A DNA stretch of 64,000 nucleotides from an uncultured Lachnospiraceae bacterium (lineage in GTDB: Bacteria > Bacillota > Clostridia > Lachnospirales > Lachnospiraceae): NCBI GenBank assembly GCA_947589315.1, contig CANPZE010000005.1, positions 1 to 64,000 of the forward strand, read 5' to 3'. Every line of letters begins with the position of its first letter. The first letter of the stretch is position 1. A program made the position numbers and the translations under genes. Positions 1-10,731 of the stretch are shown one piece after another. The notes below the pieces were generated by a model. The model was given only the letters and a program-made list of their open reading frames with translations, was not told where the DNA came from and searched no databases.

Positions 1-1106
<1,106 letters not shown>

Positions 1107-1120
1107 CTACTTATATCGAA

Positions 1121-4100
1121 TCAGCTCAGAATCGGTTCTTCCTCAAAGACGCGGAAGGATTCCTCTTCCAGCTCCTCTACGGTTCCCTCTGTAAATCCGG
1201 CAGCCTCAAAGGATTCTCCATTGCCAAAGGCAAAGTTCTCATCGCCATCGATCAACGGCTTGATCTCGTCATCATCGGTATCGTCCACACTTTCGTTCAT
1301 CTTGACTTCTACGCCATTTTCGTCCAGTACGGTCACATCCAATGCCAGTGCCTGCAGCTCTTTCAGGAGTACCTTGAAGGACTCGGGAATACCCGGGTCG
1401 GAAATGTTCTCGCCCTTGATGATCGCCTCGTAGGTCTTAACGCGCCCTACTACGTCATCGGATTTGACGGTAAGGATCTCCTGCAGGGTATAAGCAGCTC
1501 CATAGGCCTCCAGGGCCCATACCTCCATCTCTCCAAAACGCTGTCCGCCAAACTGGGCTTTTCCACCCAAAGGCTGCTGGGTAACAAGAGAGTAGGGGCC
1601 GGTAGAACGCGCATGGATCTTGTCGTCTACCAGGTGGTGGAGCTTCAGATAATGCATGAAGCCTACGGTAACTGCACCATCAAAATATTCTCCGGTGCGC
1701 CCGTCCCGAAGCCTTACTTTGCCATCGCGGTTGATCGGAACACCCTCCCACTCTTTGCGGTATTCCTGATTGCTGATGAGGTAATCCATCACCTCGGGGG
1801 CTAACACGTCTTTATATTTCTTCTTAAACTCTTCCAGCGGAGTATTGGCATAATCATTGGCCAGCTCCAGAGTGTCCATGATATCGTACTCATTGGCGCC
1901 GTCAAAGACTGGCGTGGCTACATTGAAGCCAAGCACCTTTGCTGCCAGGCTCAAATGGATCTCCAATACCTGGCCGATATTCATACGGGAAGGCACGCCC
2001 AAAGGATTCAATACAATATCCAATGGCCTTCCGTTGGGCAGGAACGGCATATCCTCCACAGGTAATACGCGGGAAACTACACCCTTGTTCCCATGGCGCC
2101 CTGCCATCTTATCACCTACCTGGATCTTACGCTTCTGGGCAATATAGATCCGGACAGTCTCATTTACCCCGGGAGGAAGCTCATCGCCGTTCTCTCTGGT
2201 GAATACCTTGGCATCCACAATAATTCCAAATTCTCCATGGGGTACCTTCAAAGAAGTATCTCTGACCTCTCTTGCCTTTTCGCCAAAGATAGCCCGCAGC
2301 AGCCTCTCTTCTGCTGTCAGCTCGGTCTCTCCCTTGGGGGTGACCTTTCCTACCAGAATATCTCCGGCGCGGACCTCGGCGCCGATGCGGATGATCCCTC
2401 TCTCGTCCAGATCCTTCAGGGCGTCCTCACCTACGCCAGGCACATCCCGGGTAATCTCCTCGGCTCCCAGCTTGGTATCTCTGGCCTCAGCCTCGTATTC
2501 GCTGATATGCACGGAGGTATAGATATCTTCCTGAACTAATCTCTCGCTGAGAAGTACCGCATCCTCGTAGTTGTATCCTTCCCAGGTCATGAAGCCGATC
2601 AGGGGGTTCTTGCCCAGGGCGATCTCCCCGCCGCAGGTAGACGGCCCGTCAGCGATCACCTGGCCAGCCTTTATTTCATCGCCTTTTTTGACGATGGGAC
2701 GCTGGTTCATGCTGGTTCCCTGATTGCTTCGCTGGAATTTGGCCAGCCGGTAATTATGGTATCCTTCTGCTGTCTTGATTATAATTTCATTGGATGCAGA
2801 GCGTTCTACGATACCGTCTTCTTCTGCAACAACGCAGTTACCGGAGTCTACAGCTGCTTTCAGTTCCATGCCGGTCCCTACCACAGGAGCCTCTGTTACC
2901 AGAAGCGGCACAGCCTGGCGCTGCATGTTGGAACCCATCAAAGCCCGGTTTGCATCGTCATTCTCCAGGAAGGGGATCATGGCCGTTGCCACGGAAAATA
3001 CCATTTTCGGCGATACATCCATCAGATCAATCTTGGACTTTGGAAATTCAGACGTCTCCTCCCGGAAACGCCCGGAAACATTATTGCTTACAAAGTGCCC
3101 GTCCTCATCCAGTTCCTCATTCGCCTGAGCTACAATGAACTTGTCTTCTTCATCGGCAGACAGATATACTACATCATCTGTTACCTGTGGATTCTCCGGG
3201 TCTGACTTATCTACCTTACGATAAGGCGCCTCGACAAAACCGTATTCGTTAATGCGGGCATAAGACGCAAGTGAGTTGATCAGGCCGATGTTAGGCCCTT
3301 CTGGCGTCTCTACCGGACACATACGCCCATAGTGGGAGTAATGTACGTCCCGCACCTCAAATCCTGCGCGGTCTCTGGACAGTCCGCCAGGCCCCAGTGC
3401 GGAAAGCCTTCTCTTATGGGTCAGCTCACTCAGCGGATTGTTCTGATCCATAAACTGGGACAGCTGGGAGCTTCCGAAGAATTCTTTAACAGCAGCGGTC
3501 ACCGGCTTAATATTGATCAGGGACTGGGCGGTGATCGTAGACAGATCCTGGGTTGACATCCTCTCCCTGACTACGCGCTCCATACGGGACAGGCCGATCC
3601 GGTACTGATTCTGCAGCAGCTCGCCTACTGCGCGGATACGGCGGTTGCCCAGGTGGTCAATATCGTCATCATTACCGATCCCATATTCCAAATGGATATT
3701 ATAGTTGATAGAGGCAAACATATCTTCTCTGGTGATATGCTTGGGGATCAGCTCGGCAATATTGTCCTGGATCGCCTCTATAATAGCCTCCTGCTCTTCA
3801 TTCTGCTCCAGGATCTCCCTGAGCAGAGGATAATATACATCCTCGGTCACCCCGATGCTCCTGGGCTCTATCTCGGGCAGGTAGTATTTCAGGTCTACCA
3901 TCATATTAGAGAGAATCTTGGTGACATGTTCCTCATACTCTACCATGACAGATACTACGCCTGAATTCTGCAGCTGGATAGCGAGAGCTTCTGTGATCAG
4001 GGTCCCTGCGGAGATCACTTCCCCCGTAACGCTATCCACTACATCTTCAGCCAGCTTACATCCTACAATACGGTTTTTGAAATGAAGCTTTTTATTGAAT

Positions 4101-4933
4101 TTATAACGGCCCACTTTTGCCAGGTCATATCGTTTCGGGTCAAAGAACATCCCGTTTAACAGATTTTCTGCGCTCTCTACGGAAAGGGGCTCGCCGGGAC
4201 GGAGCTTCTTATATAACTCCAAAAGCCCATCCTGGTAGTTCTCACTGGTATCTTTTTCCATGCTTGCCAGGATCTTCGGCTCTTCGCCAAACATTTCCTT
4301 GATCTCTGCATTGGTCCCCAGTCCCATTGCGCGAAGGAATACTGTGATGGGAACCTTTCTGTTTCTATCTACGCGAACAGAGAAGACATCGTTGGAATCC
4401 GTCTCATACTCCAGCCATGCCCCCCGGTTGGGGATGACCGTGGCGGAATACAGCTCTTTACCGATCTTATCATGCCCGATGGCATAATAAATACCCGGGG
4501 AACGTACCAGCTGGCTTACAATAACACGTTCTGCGCCATTAATAATAAAGGTGCCCGTAGCCGTCATCAAAGGAAGATCTCCCATAAAGATCTCATGTTC
4601 TTTGATCTCCTCGGTCTCCTTGTTGTGCAGGCGAACCTTCACCTTCAATGGCGCCGCATACGTAGCGTCCCGCTCTTTACACTGCTCAATGTCATACTTG
4701 CCTTCATCTCTGCAGAGTTCAAAGTCTACAAATTCCAGGCTGAGGTGGCCGCCAAAATCCGATATGGGAGAAATGTCCCGGAACACTTCTTTCAGGCCTT
4801 CATTCAGGAACCATTGATATGAGTTGGTCTGAACCTCAATGAGGTTAGGCATTTCCAGGACTTCTTTCTGACGGGCATAGCTCATTCTGACACTATTGCC
4901 TACTTTTACTGGACGTATCCTGTTCTTCTCCAT
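1121..4933 (-). CDS. rpoB: RNA polymerase beta subunit (RpoB)
   Basis: This gene encodes the beta subunit of RNA polymerase, about 1270 residues and the usual Firmicutes length. The rifampicin pocket reads [18 protein letters not shown] followed by [13 protein letters not shown], so the residues commonly changed in resistance (the D, H and S positions) look wild type. The segment [14 protein letters not shown] is also intact. I chose the ATG at 4933 because AAGGAG lies 11 bases upstream; the GTG at 4945 overlaps that ribosome site and is less likely. The C-terminus is long and acidic. rplJ and rplL are not directly upstream: a divergent glycosidase gene sits there instead. A strong promoter is seen at 5100-5128. 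Confidence 0.98.
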   Translation of the reverse strand: MEKNRIRPVKVGNSVRMSYARQKEVLEMPNLIEVQTNSYQWFLNEGLKEVFRDISPISDFGGHLSLEFVDFELCRDEGKYDIEQCKERDATYAAPLKVKVRLHNKETEEIKEHEIFMGDLPLMTATGTFIINGAERVIVSQLVRSPGIYYAIGHDKIGKELYSATVIPNRGAWLEYETDSNDVFSVRVDRNRKVPITVFLRAMGLGTNAEIKEMFGEEPKILASMEKDTSENYQDGLLELYKKLRPGEPLSVESAENLLNGMFFDPKRYDLAKVGRYKFNKKLHFKNRIVGCKLAEDVVDSVTGEVISAGTLITEALAIQLQNSGVVSVMVEYEEHVTKILSNMMVDLKYYLPEIEPRSIGVTEDVYYPLLREILEQNEEQEAIIEAIQDNIAELIPKHITREDMFASINYNIHLEYGIGNDDDIDHLGNRRIRAVGELLQNQYRIGLSRMERVVRERMSTQDLSTITAQSLINIKPVTAAVKEFFGSSQLSQFMDQNNPLSELTHKRRLSALGPGGLSRDRAGFEVRDVHYSHYGRMCPVETPEGPNIGLINSLASYARINEYGFVEAPYRKVDKSDPENPQVTDDVVYLSADEEDKFIVAQANEELDEDGHFVSNNVSGRFREETSEFPKSKIDLMDVSPKMVFSVATAMIPFLENDDANRALMGSNMQRQAVPLLVTEAPVVGTGMELKAAVDSGNCVVAEEDGIVERSASNEIIIKTAEGYHNYRLAKFQRSNQGTSMNQRPIVKKGDEIKAGQVIADGPSTCGGEIALGKNPLIGFMTWEGYNYEDAVLLSERLVQEDIYTSVHISEYEAEARDTKLGAEEITRDVPGVGEDALKDLDERGIIRIGAEVRAGDILVGKVTPKGETELTAEERLLRAIFGEKAREVRDTSLKVPHGEFGIIVDAKVFTRENGDELPPGVNETVRIYIAQKRKIQVGDKMAGRHGNKGVVSRVLPVEDMPFLPNGRPLDIVLNPLGVPSRMNIGQVLEIHLSLAAKVLGFNVATPVFDGANEYDIMDTLELANDYANTPLEEFKKKYKDVLAPEVMDYLISNQEYRKEWEGVPINRDGKVRLRDGRTGEYFDGAVTVGFMHYLKLHHLVDDKIHARSTGPYSLVTQQPLGGKAQFGGQRFGEMEVWALEAYGAAYTLQEILTVKSDDVVGRVKTYEAIIKGENISDPGIPESFKVLLKELQALALDVTVLDENGVEVKMNESVDDTDDDEIKPLIDGDENFAFGNGESFEAAGFTEGTVEELEEESFRVFEEEPILS

Positions 4934-5020
4934 TGATAATTTCACTCCTTATTTTTTAGAGTATTTTGCGGCCTGCCATATACCCTTTCGACAAGATATT
5001 ACCTTTCTTGCGAAAAGGTA

Positions 5021-5050
5021 TTGTCATCTCCCTATGTTATGTGCTATAAT
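5021..5050 (+). promoter_or_regulatory. Promoter of the GH3 glycosidase gene
   Basis: TTGTCA at 5021-5026 and TATAAT at 5045-5050 are separated by 18 bases. The start of transcription would be near 5057, about 200 bases before the GH3 start codon at 5255. It points away from rpoB but lies inside the predicted rpoB leader, so the two transcripts would overlap in this 321-base gap (4934-5254), which holds no gene. Confidence 0.55.
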
Positions 5051-5099
5051 GATATCACTATAGGTTAATAGTATAGTCAGCCACAATAGTGCATTTTTC

Positions 5100-5128
5100 A
5101 TGCTAACACCAAATGGCAGGAATGTCAA
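5100..5128 (-). promoter_or_regulatory. Promoter of rpoB-rpoC
   Basis: On the minus strand there is TTGACA (5128-5123), a 17-base spacer and TAGCAT (5105-5100), close to the sigma-A consensus. It would give a leader of roughly 160 bases before the rpoB ATG at 4933. The untranslated leader contains a short inverted repeat (ACCTTT/AAAGGT) near 5001-5019. Confidence 0.75.
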
Positions 5129-5254
5129 GTTTTTTTTGCTATTTTAAAATGGAGTGAATGGGGCTATAACTAAATATATTATTATATTAGGAAAGAATCC
5201 CGGCAGCGGGGTTTATTTTTTTCTCCTGATCCTCAGGGGGAACGGAGGTAGACT

Positions 5255-7567
5255 ATGAAACAGATTCTTGATATTGACAAATTGCTTATGGAAATGACTC
5301 TGGAGGAAAAGGCTTCCCTCTGCTCCGGCGCTGATTTCTGGCATACAAAGGCGGTCGAACGGCTGGGAATCCCGGCGGTCATGGTGTCTGACGGGCCTCA
5401 TGGGCTCCGCAAGCAGGAGGAGGAAGCAGATCATCTGGGCGTGGCAGAAAGCATTAAGGCGGTGTGTTTTCCTACGGCTTCTGCGATGGCATGTTCTTTC
5501 AACCGGGAGCTGCTGCAGGAAGTGGGCGCGGCTTTGGGCGAGGAGTGCCAGGCTGAGGATGTAGCCGTCCTGCTGGGACCGGGCGTCAATATGAAGCGCT
5601 CTCCCCTGTGCGGGCGTAATTTTGAATATTATTCTGAGGATCCCTATCTGGCCGGAGAGCTGGGCGCCGCTTTTGTCCAGGGCGTCCAGTCCCAGGAGGT
5701 AGGAGTCAGCCTGAAGCATTTTGCCGCCAATAATCAGGAGTGGCGCCGTTTTAGCATCAGCGCCCAGGTGGAGGAACGTCCCCTGCGGGAAATCTATCTG
5801 GCCCCTTTTGAACGGATCGTAAAAAAGGCCCGTCCCTGGACTCTTATGTGCAGCTATAATCGGATTAACGGAACGTATTCCTGTGAAAATGAATGGCTTC
5901 TGAATCAGGTGCTGCGGCGGGAATGGGGATTTCAGGGCCTGGTGATGACGGACTGGGGCGCTATGAATGAACGGGTCCCTGCCCTGAAGGCAGGATTGGA
6001 GCTGGAGATGCCTTCTACTTTTGGGGAGAATGACAGGCTGTTGGTGGAAGCGGTACAGGACGGCTCTCTTTCTATGGAAACCCTGGACCGGGGAGTCCGC
6101 CGTATTTTGGAGCTGGTGGACCGTTCTCTGTCCCACCGCCGGGAAAATGCTTCCTATGACAAAGAGGAGCATCACGCCCTGGCAAAACGGATGGCCCTGG
6201 ATTCTGCCGTGCTTCTGAAGAATGACGGCATCCTGCCCCTGAAGCGGGAGGGGAATACTGCGGTAATCGGGCTTTTTGCCCAAAACCCGCGGATCCAGGG
6301 AGGGGGCTCCAGCCATATCAATTGCTGCCGCATCGACAGCGCCCTGGATGCGCTGAAGGACTGCCCGGGCATTACCTATGCCCAGGGCTACCGCACAGAT
6401 CAGGATGTAATCGATGAGGAATTGGAGAGGGAAGCAATCCAGGCGGCCAGTAAGGCAGATGTTGCCGTAATCTTCGCCGGACTGCCGGATGCCTTTGAAA
6501 GCGAGGGCTATGACCGGACACATTTAGATATGCCGGAGTGCCAGAACCATTTGATCCAGGCCATCTGCCAGGTACAGCCTAAGGTGGCTGTGGTGCTGCA
6601 CAATGGCTCTCCTATACGTATGCCCTGGCTGGATAAGGTATCCGCTGTGCTGGAAATGTATCTGGCAGGACAGGCCAGCGGCAGCGCCGCCGTGGAATTG
6701 CTGTGGGGGCAGGCCAATCCTTCCGGCAAGCTGGCAGAGAGTTTCCCCCTGCGCCTGGAAGATAATCCTTCTTATCTGAATTTCCCTGGTACGCGCACTC
6801 AGGTGAATTATCAGGAAGGGATTTTCATCGGCTACCGCTATTATGATAAGAAAAAGATGGATGTGCTGTTCCCCTTTGGCTTCGGCCTGAGTTATACCTC
6901 TTTCCAGTATGGAAATATGCGCCTTCTGGTAAACGGCCAGGAAAAGGCTTCTTCCGCCGGGCTGGCAGTAAAGGATTCAGATTCTATGAAGCTTCTGGCG
7001 GATGTTACCAATGTAGGAAAGCTGGCCGGTTCGGAGACCGTGCAGCTCTATGTGAAGAATGGCGATTGTGAAGAGGTCCGTCCGGAGAAAGAATTGAAGG
7101 GCTTTTCCAAGGTATTTCTGCAGCCGGGGGAGACAAAGACGGTTTCTTTCCCTCTGGACCAGCGTTCCTTCGCATATTACAGTACCCGGCTGCCGGGCTG
7201 GTATGCGCCCTCTGGAGAATATCAGCTTTTGCTGGGGGCCTCTTCCAGGGACATCCGCTGCTGCCTGCCCCTGACTCTGGAAAACAGCGCCAGCCTTCCT
7301 TTTGTCATTGACGCTACTACTACCTGTGAAGATATCGCCCGTTTTGCCAGAGACGCCGCTCCGCTGGAGGCAATGCTGGAGAAATGCGGGTTTGCCCAGG
7401 AGGAGGATACGGCCGGGGACGACAGGATGGGAGCCGGGACAGCCCAGCTTATGAAGGCCATGTTTGCGGACACCCCTCTCCACTCTATCATGTCCTTCAG
7501 CAATGGCTCCCTGACCCATCAGGATGTGCAGGACACTCTGACGGAGCTGAGGAAAAGAAACCTATGA
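5255..7567 (+). CDS. Glycoside hydrolase family 3 beta-glucosidase
   Basis: The 770-residue product is a family 3 glycoside hydrolase that removes terminal beta-linked sugars (probably glucose) from oligosaccharides or plant glycosides. It has no signal peptide, so it should act in the cytoplasm on imported sugars. The N-terminal barrel carries KHFAANN (about residues 154-160) and MTDWGA with the likely nucleophile Asp233. The C-terminal part ends in a fibronectin-III-like domain (PEKELKGFSKV region), the layout of BglB-type enzymes. The start has GGAGG six bases upstream. No transporter or regulator is adjacent, so the substrate cannot be named. It ends 14 bases from the stop of the convergent HicB gene. 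Confidence 0.92.
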   Translation: MKQILDIDKLLMEMTLEEKASLCSGADFWHTKAVERLGIPAVMVSDGPHGLRKQEEEADHLGVAESIKAVCFPTASAMACSFNRELLQEVGAALGEECQAEDVAVLLGPGVNMKRSPLCGRNFEYYSEDPYLAGELGAAFVQGVQSQEVGVSLKHFAANNQEWRRFSISAQVEERPLREIYLAPFERIVKKARPWTLMCSYNRINGTYSCENEWLLNQVLRREWGFQGLVMTDWGAMNERVPALKAGLELEMPSTFGENDRLLVEAVQDGSLSMETLDRGVRRILELVDRSLSHRRENASYDKEEHHALAKRMALDSAVLLKNDGILPLKREGNTAVIGLFAQNPRIQGGGSSHINCCRIDSALDALKDCPGITYAQGYRTDQDVIDEELEREAIQAASKADVAVIFAGLPDAFESEGYDRTHLDMPECQNHLIQAICQVQPKVAVVLHNGSPIRMPWLDKVSAVLEMYLAGQASGSAAVELLWGQANPSGKLAESFPLRLEDNPSYLNFPGTRTQVNYQEGIFIGYRYYDKKKMDVLFPFGFGLSYTSFQYGNMRLLVNGQEKASSAGLAVKDSDSMKLLADVTNVGKLAGSETVQLYVKNGDCEEVRPEKELKGFSKVFLQPGETKTVSFPLDQRSFAYYSTRLPGWYAPSGEYQLLLGASSRDIRCCLPLTLENSASLPFVIDATTTCEDIARFARDAAPLEAMLEKCGFAQEEDTAGDDRMGAGTAQLMKAMFADTPLHSIMSFSNGSLTHQDVQDTLTELRKRNL

Positions 7568-7581
7568 AAGGGCCTGCCTTT

Positions 7582-7842
7582 TTAGAATTTCCAACACCCC
7601 ATATCATCGGCATCCGGTATCGCTCTGCCAATCCCCTTGGCCAGCTCTATCCATCGGCAAATGGCTTTATCGGCATTGTCCATGGCCTCCCCTACCGTGT
7701 CTCCTACTCCGATGCAGCCGTCTAAAGCCGGAACCTCAACAATGTATTTGTTATCTTCCTGGGATCTGTGTATGATCCTTCCGTATTTTTCTATTTCTTC
7801 ATTTGTTGTGGTATCTGGATTCAGTGAATCTTTCTTTACCAA
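7582..7842 (-). CDS. HicB-family antitoxin-like protein, no HicA partner
   Basis: The 86-residue protein has the HicB fold signature: a strand segment YIVEVPALDGCIGVGDT followed by a helix EAMDNADKAI. HicB proteins normally neutralise the HicA mRNA interferase and repress their own operon. Here no hicA-like frame is found on either side, so this is a solitary HicB, and it lacks a recognisable C-terminal DNA-binding domain. The start is a TTG with AAAGGAGG eight bases upstream; an ATG inside that region runs straight into a stop. It may have a role other than antitoxin. Confidence 0.75.
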   Translation of the reverse strand: MVKKDSLNPDTTTNEEIEKYGRIIHRSQEDNKYIVEVPALDGCIGVGDTVGEAMDNADKAICRWIELAKGIGRAIPDADDMGCWKF

Positions 7843-7969
7843 CTGTACATCCTCCTTTGGTTGATCGCATTGGAACTCTATGAACGGTAATTCTGTATGT
7901 CAGACCTACCCTCCGTTTTACAGCAATTGTATCACAAATAAATATTATTTTCTATTCCTTTTCGTTTCC

Positions 7970-8440
7970 CTAGTTCAGCCACCATATTCCCAGATTCAAA
8001 TATCCGGCAAAGGTCACCCAGGCCAGATAGGGGAGCAGCAGATAGGCCGCCGTCTTAGAAATGGAATAGAACTGTTTTATGGTCATGGCGATCAGCAGCC
8101 ACAACAGGATAAGCCAAAGAAAGGAAAAGAAATACCAGCCAAAATCAAAAAAGAAGATCGGCCATAATACATTTACCAGCAACTGATAGCCATAGACGGT
8201 CAGCGCCTGGGAAATGGCCTGCTGGTCCGCCTGCGCAGTGAGGATCAGGTAAGACGCCAGCCCCATCAGCAGATACAGGACTGTCCAGACAACGGGGAAC
8301 AGCCAGCCGGGCGGGGATAAGGGCGGCTTTTCCAGGACAGAAAATACACGCATGCCTCCTCCCGATGCCAGAGCGGATATCGCCCCTGCTGCCAGAGGAA
8401 TCCCAATGCACTTTAATAATGTTACATTTATTGTTTTCAT
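7970..8440 (-). CDS. tspO: TspO/MBR family membrane protein
   Basis: This 156-residue membrane protein belongs to the TspO (translocator protein) family, which binds porphyrins and related ligands. Five membrane helices are expected. Family motifs are clear: PPLSPPGWLFPVVWTVLY near residue 40, a central QLLVNVLWPIFFF, and a C-terminal PYLAWVTFAGYLNLGIWWLN. Tryptophans are frequent, as is usual. The ATG has GGAGGG four bases upstream. It is separate from its neighbours and has no clear operon partner, so the physiological role here is open (stress or tetrapyrrole handling are family-level guesses). Confidence 0.93.
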   Translation of the reverse strand: MKTINVTLLKCIGIPLAAGAISALASGGGMRVFSVLEKPPLSPPGWLFPVVWTVLYLLMGLASYLILTAQADQQAISQALTVYGYQLLVNVLWPIFFFDFGWYFFSFLWLILLWLLIAMTIKQFYSISKTAAYLLLPYLAWVTFAGYLNLGIWWLN

Positions 8441-8595
8441 TTTCCCTCCGCTTCTACGTCATTGTTGCGTAAAAGCTATATTCAGATCTTTTCTGTATAA
8501 TTTATGACCGGCGGCAAAAACATATGCCCTAAAAGAATATTCTGCCTCTGCCAGGGTACAATACAAAGGACAAAAAAAGAAATGAGGTGAAGGAT

Positions 8596-9030
8596 ATGGA
8601 AGAAAATGACACTATCCGCCTGCTGAAGGAATGTGATTCCGGTACGAAAATGGCGGTATCCACTATCAACGAAGTATTGGAACGGATCCAGGGATCTTCT
8701 ATGCGGAAGCTGCTGACAGAAAGCAAAGAACACCATGAGAGCCTGGGCAATGAGATCCATTCTCTGCTGGATAAACACCAGAGCGGAGAAAAGGATCCCA
8801 ACCCGATCGCAAAGGGCATGTCCTGGCTGAAAACAAATATGAAAATGGGTATGGAAGACAGCGATGCTACTGTGGCAGACCTGATCACAGACGGCTGCAA
8901 CATGGGGATCAAATCTCTCCACAAATACCTGAACCAGTATACGGCGGCAGATAAGACTTCTAAAGATATCTGCAAGCGTCTGGTATCTATTGAGGAAAAA
9001 CTATGTGAGGATCTTCGCGCGTATTTGTAG
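8596..9030 (+). CDS. Small helical protein, DUF2383-like
   Basis: The product has about 144 residues and is rich in predicted helix, with no signal peptide. Two helical hairpins (IRLLKECDSGTKMAVSTINE and HKYLNQYTAADKTSKDI) recall the DUF2383 / ferritin-like four-helix-bundle proteins. The ATG at 8596 is preferred because GAGGTG lies six bases upstream; a GTG at 8587 is part of that site. The function is unknown. It ends 52 bases from the convergent bile salt hydrolase gene. The family assignment rests on the overall pattern and not on a catalytic motif. Confidence 0.65.
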   Translation: MEENDTIRLLKECDSGTKMAVSTINEVLERIQGSSMRKLLTESKEHHESLGNEIHSLLDKHQSGEKDPNPIAKGMSWLKTNMKMGMEDSDATVADLITDGCNMGIKSLHKYLNQYTAADKTSKDICKRLVSIEEKLCEDLRAYL

Positions 9031-9082
9031 AAGGATTGCCATGTATGCGTATCTTCCTTCCCGGGAGGCTGTCTGGGGATCA

Positions 9083-10057
9083 TTAATTCTGCATTTTTAT
9101 CTGCTGTCCCTGTATCAGGGGATAAACAATAAGCTCCTGGCTCCCCAGATCCTCCCGGCCCATATCTATCCCAGTGATCTGGCTGTTCTCATAAGTCCTG
9201 TAGTAGTAAATCCCTTTGTCTGTATTACAGCAGGAGCTATACAATGTGATCTCATATTTCCCTTCTTCTACCTGCACACATCCCCTCTGCTGCGCTACGG
9301 AACCCAGTATTTGGAAAAACTGGCTGATGCTTTCTGATTCCGATTCGCCAGAAATGGAATTTAACCGGGTATAGGCGGCTTTTACAAAGCGGGAAACGGA
9401 GGACAGGTCTCCCGGGAGCCCCATCGTCCCCATCCCACGGCTGTAGGCTTTCAGCTCCAGCCCGGGGGCAAAACTATTGGCCGGGTTGTCTTTGGACAAG
9501 CCCATATAATTGTTGAGCTGAAAAAGATGAATGTCAAAGGTAGGGCTGTTGGTCAGTATCCCCACCGGATCATCATAAATTTTTAATCCCTCCCTGACGG
9601 GCTCCACTACAATAGACTCTTCTTTATCTGCAATGATCCAGTGTAATGGGGTCAGAGGATAATTGTCACTGAAGGGGATAGCCGCCATATTCATACGTTC
9701 CACAAGCTTACGCGCCTCTCCTACATCCTTGCACTGCGCCAGGATCCAGGGGATAAATTCAAAGGGGGTAATATTATCGGCCCCCTCTTTTTCCGGCTGG
9801 TACTCTGCATAGCCGGGAAAATTCAGGCTGGCTGCGCTCAGTCCCTTTTCATTGGTCGCATCATAGTACAATGGATAATTCTCTGCAACCACGGCCATCC
9901 CGACCATGGCATAATGCTCCTCCAGTGTAGCTTTCCTGCGGAAGGGCAAGGGAAATCTCCTTGGCGTGATCACTACTTCTTCATGATAAGAGATCTCCAG
10001 GTCAAAATTTCTCCCAAAATAATGATCCCTGGTATTATAAGTTACTGCAGTACACAT
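9083..10057 (-). CDS. Choloylglycine hydrolase family, bile-salt-hydrolase type
   Basis: This 324-residue enzyme belongs to the linear-amide C-N hydrolases and should release glycine or taurine from conjugated bile acids in the cytoplasm. The catalytic set of bile salt hydrolases is in place: nucleophile Cys2 exposed after Met removal, Arg16, Asp19, Asn79 (in ASLNFPG), Asn170 (in LTNSP) and Arg223 (in DLSSVSRF). The C-terminal CVQVEEGKYEITLYSSCCN stretch also fits the bile-salt branch better than penicillin acylases. It has no signal peptide. It lies 61 bases downstream of the PfpI gene and may share its transcript. Substrate preference cannot be read from the sequence. Confidence 0.9.
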   Translation of the reverse strand: MCTAVTYNTRDHYFGRNFDLEISYHEEVVITPRRFPLPFRRKATLEEHYAMVGMAVVAENYPLYYDATNEKGLSAASLNFPGYAEYQPEKEGADNITPFEFIPWILAQCKDVGEARKLVERMNMAAIPFSDNYPLTPLHWIIADKEESIVVEPVREGLKIYDDPVGILTNSPTFDIHLFQLNNYMGLSKDNPANSFAPGLELKAYSRGMGTMGLPGDLSSVSRFVKAAYTRLNSISGESESESISQFFQILGSVAQQRGCVQVEEGKYEITLYSSCCNTDKGIYYYRTYENSQITGIDMGREDLGSQELIVYPLIQGQQIKMQN

Positions 10058-10118
10058 AGTCCTACCTCCTGTAAATTGTATTAACTCCCATCATCCAAAG
10101 CCTTAACCTGCAAAAGAA

Positions 10119-10676
10119 TCAATATACATCATTATAGATGATTTTTCTCTTCACCTCGTCTGCGGCGTCCTTACCTAACAGTTTTTCTATGATCGCCCCT
10201 GCGAACTCAATACAGGTGCCCATCCCCCGGCTGGTAATGACATTGCCGTCTGTCACTACGGGCTGCTTAACATACTCTGCCCCGGGAAGCTTGTCTGCAT
10301 AATCCGGATAGCAGGTTGCCTTTTTCCCATTCAGAATGCCCAGGGCGGCAAGGACACTGGGGGCCGCGCATACCGCCGCTACCAATTTCCCCTGCGCAGC
10401 GAAGTTCTCCAGCTGCCGGCAGAGGGGAACGCAGGCCTGCAGATTAGGCGTCCCGGGGACGCCGCCCGGAAGGATCAGGCTATCTGCATTGTCAAAATCT
10501 GCCTCTGATAAAAGAGTATCTGCCGTCACTGTCACATTATGGGAGCTGGTTACCTCCCGCTGCCCTGTCACCGATACCATATCGATCTGGATCCCCGCCC
10601 TGCGCAGCATATCCACCACTGTCAGCATTTCTACCTCTTCATAACCCGGCGCAAGGAAAATAAGCGCTTTTGCCAT
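10119..10676 (-). CDS. DJ-1/PfpI family protein
   Basis: The 185-residue protein belongs to the DJ-1/ThiJ/PfpI superfamily. The nucleophile elbow AAVCAAPSVL carries the reactive cysteine, and the N-terminal ALIFLAPGYEEVE supplies the conserved glutamate. Relatives such as YajL and human DJ-1 act in protection against carbonyl or oxidative damage. The ATG at 10676 is chosen because AAGGAGGG lies eight bases upstream; longer versions lack such a site. It sits between trpB2 (55 bases upstream) and the bile salt hydrolase (61 bases downstream), all on the same strand. The precise substrate is unknown. Confidence 0.88.
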   Translation of the reverse strand: MAKALIFLAPGYEEVEMLTVVDMLRRAGIQIDMVSVTGQREVTSSHNVTVTADTLLSEADFDNADSLILPGGVPGTPNLQACVPLCRQLENFAAQGKLVAAVCAAPSVLAALGILNGKKATCYPDYADKLPGAEYVKQPVVTDGNVITSRGMGTCIEFAGAIIEKLLGKDAADEVKRKIIYNDVY

Positions 10677-10731
10677 AATAAAACCCTCCTTTTTTACTGT
10701 AGTTCCAATATCCATAAAGAACCTGCCTGTC

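Noticed and set aside
4943..4945. GTG as start of rpoB
   Set aside because: The AAGGAG ribosome site overlaps this codon; the ATG at 4933 has proper spacing to the same site.
5213..6523. Long open frame (436 codons) on the minus strand across the GH3 gene
   Set aside because: It is antisense to a clear GH3 glycosidase, its translation is rich in His, Gln and Arg with no motif, and it has no ribosome site. It reflects codon bias of the real gene.
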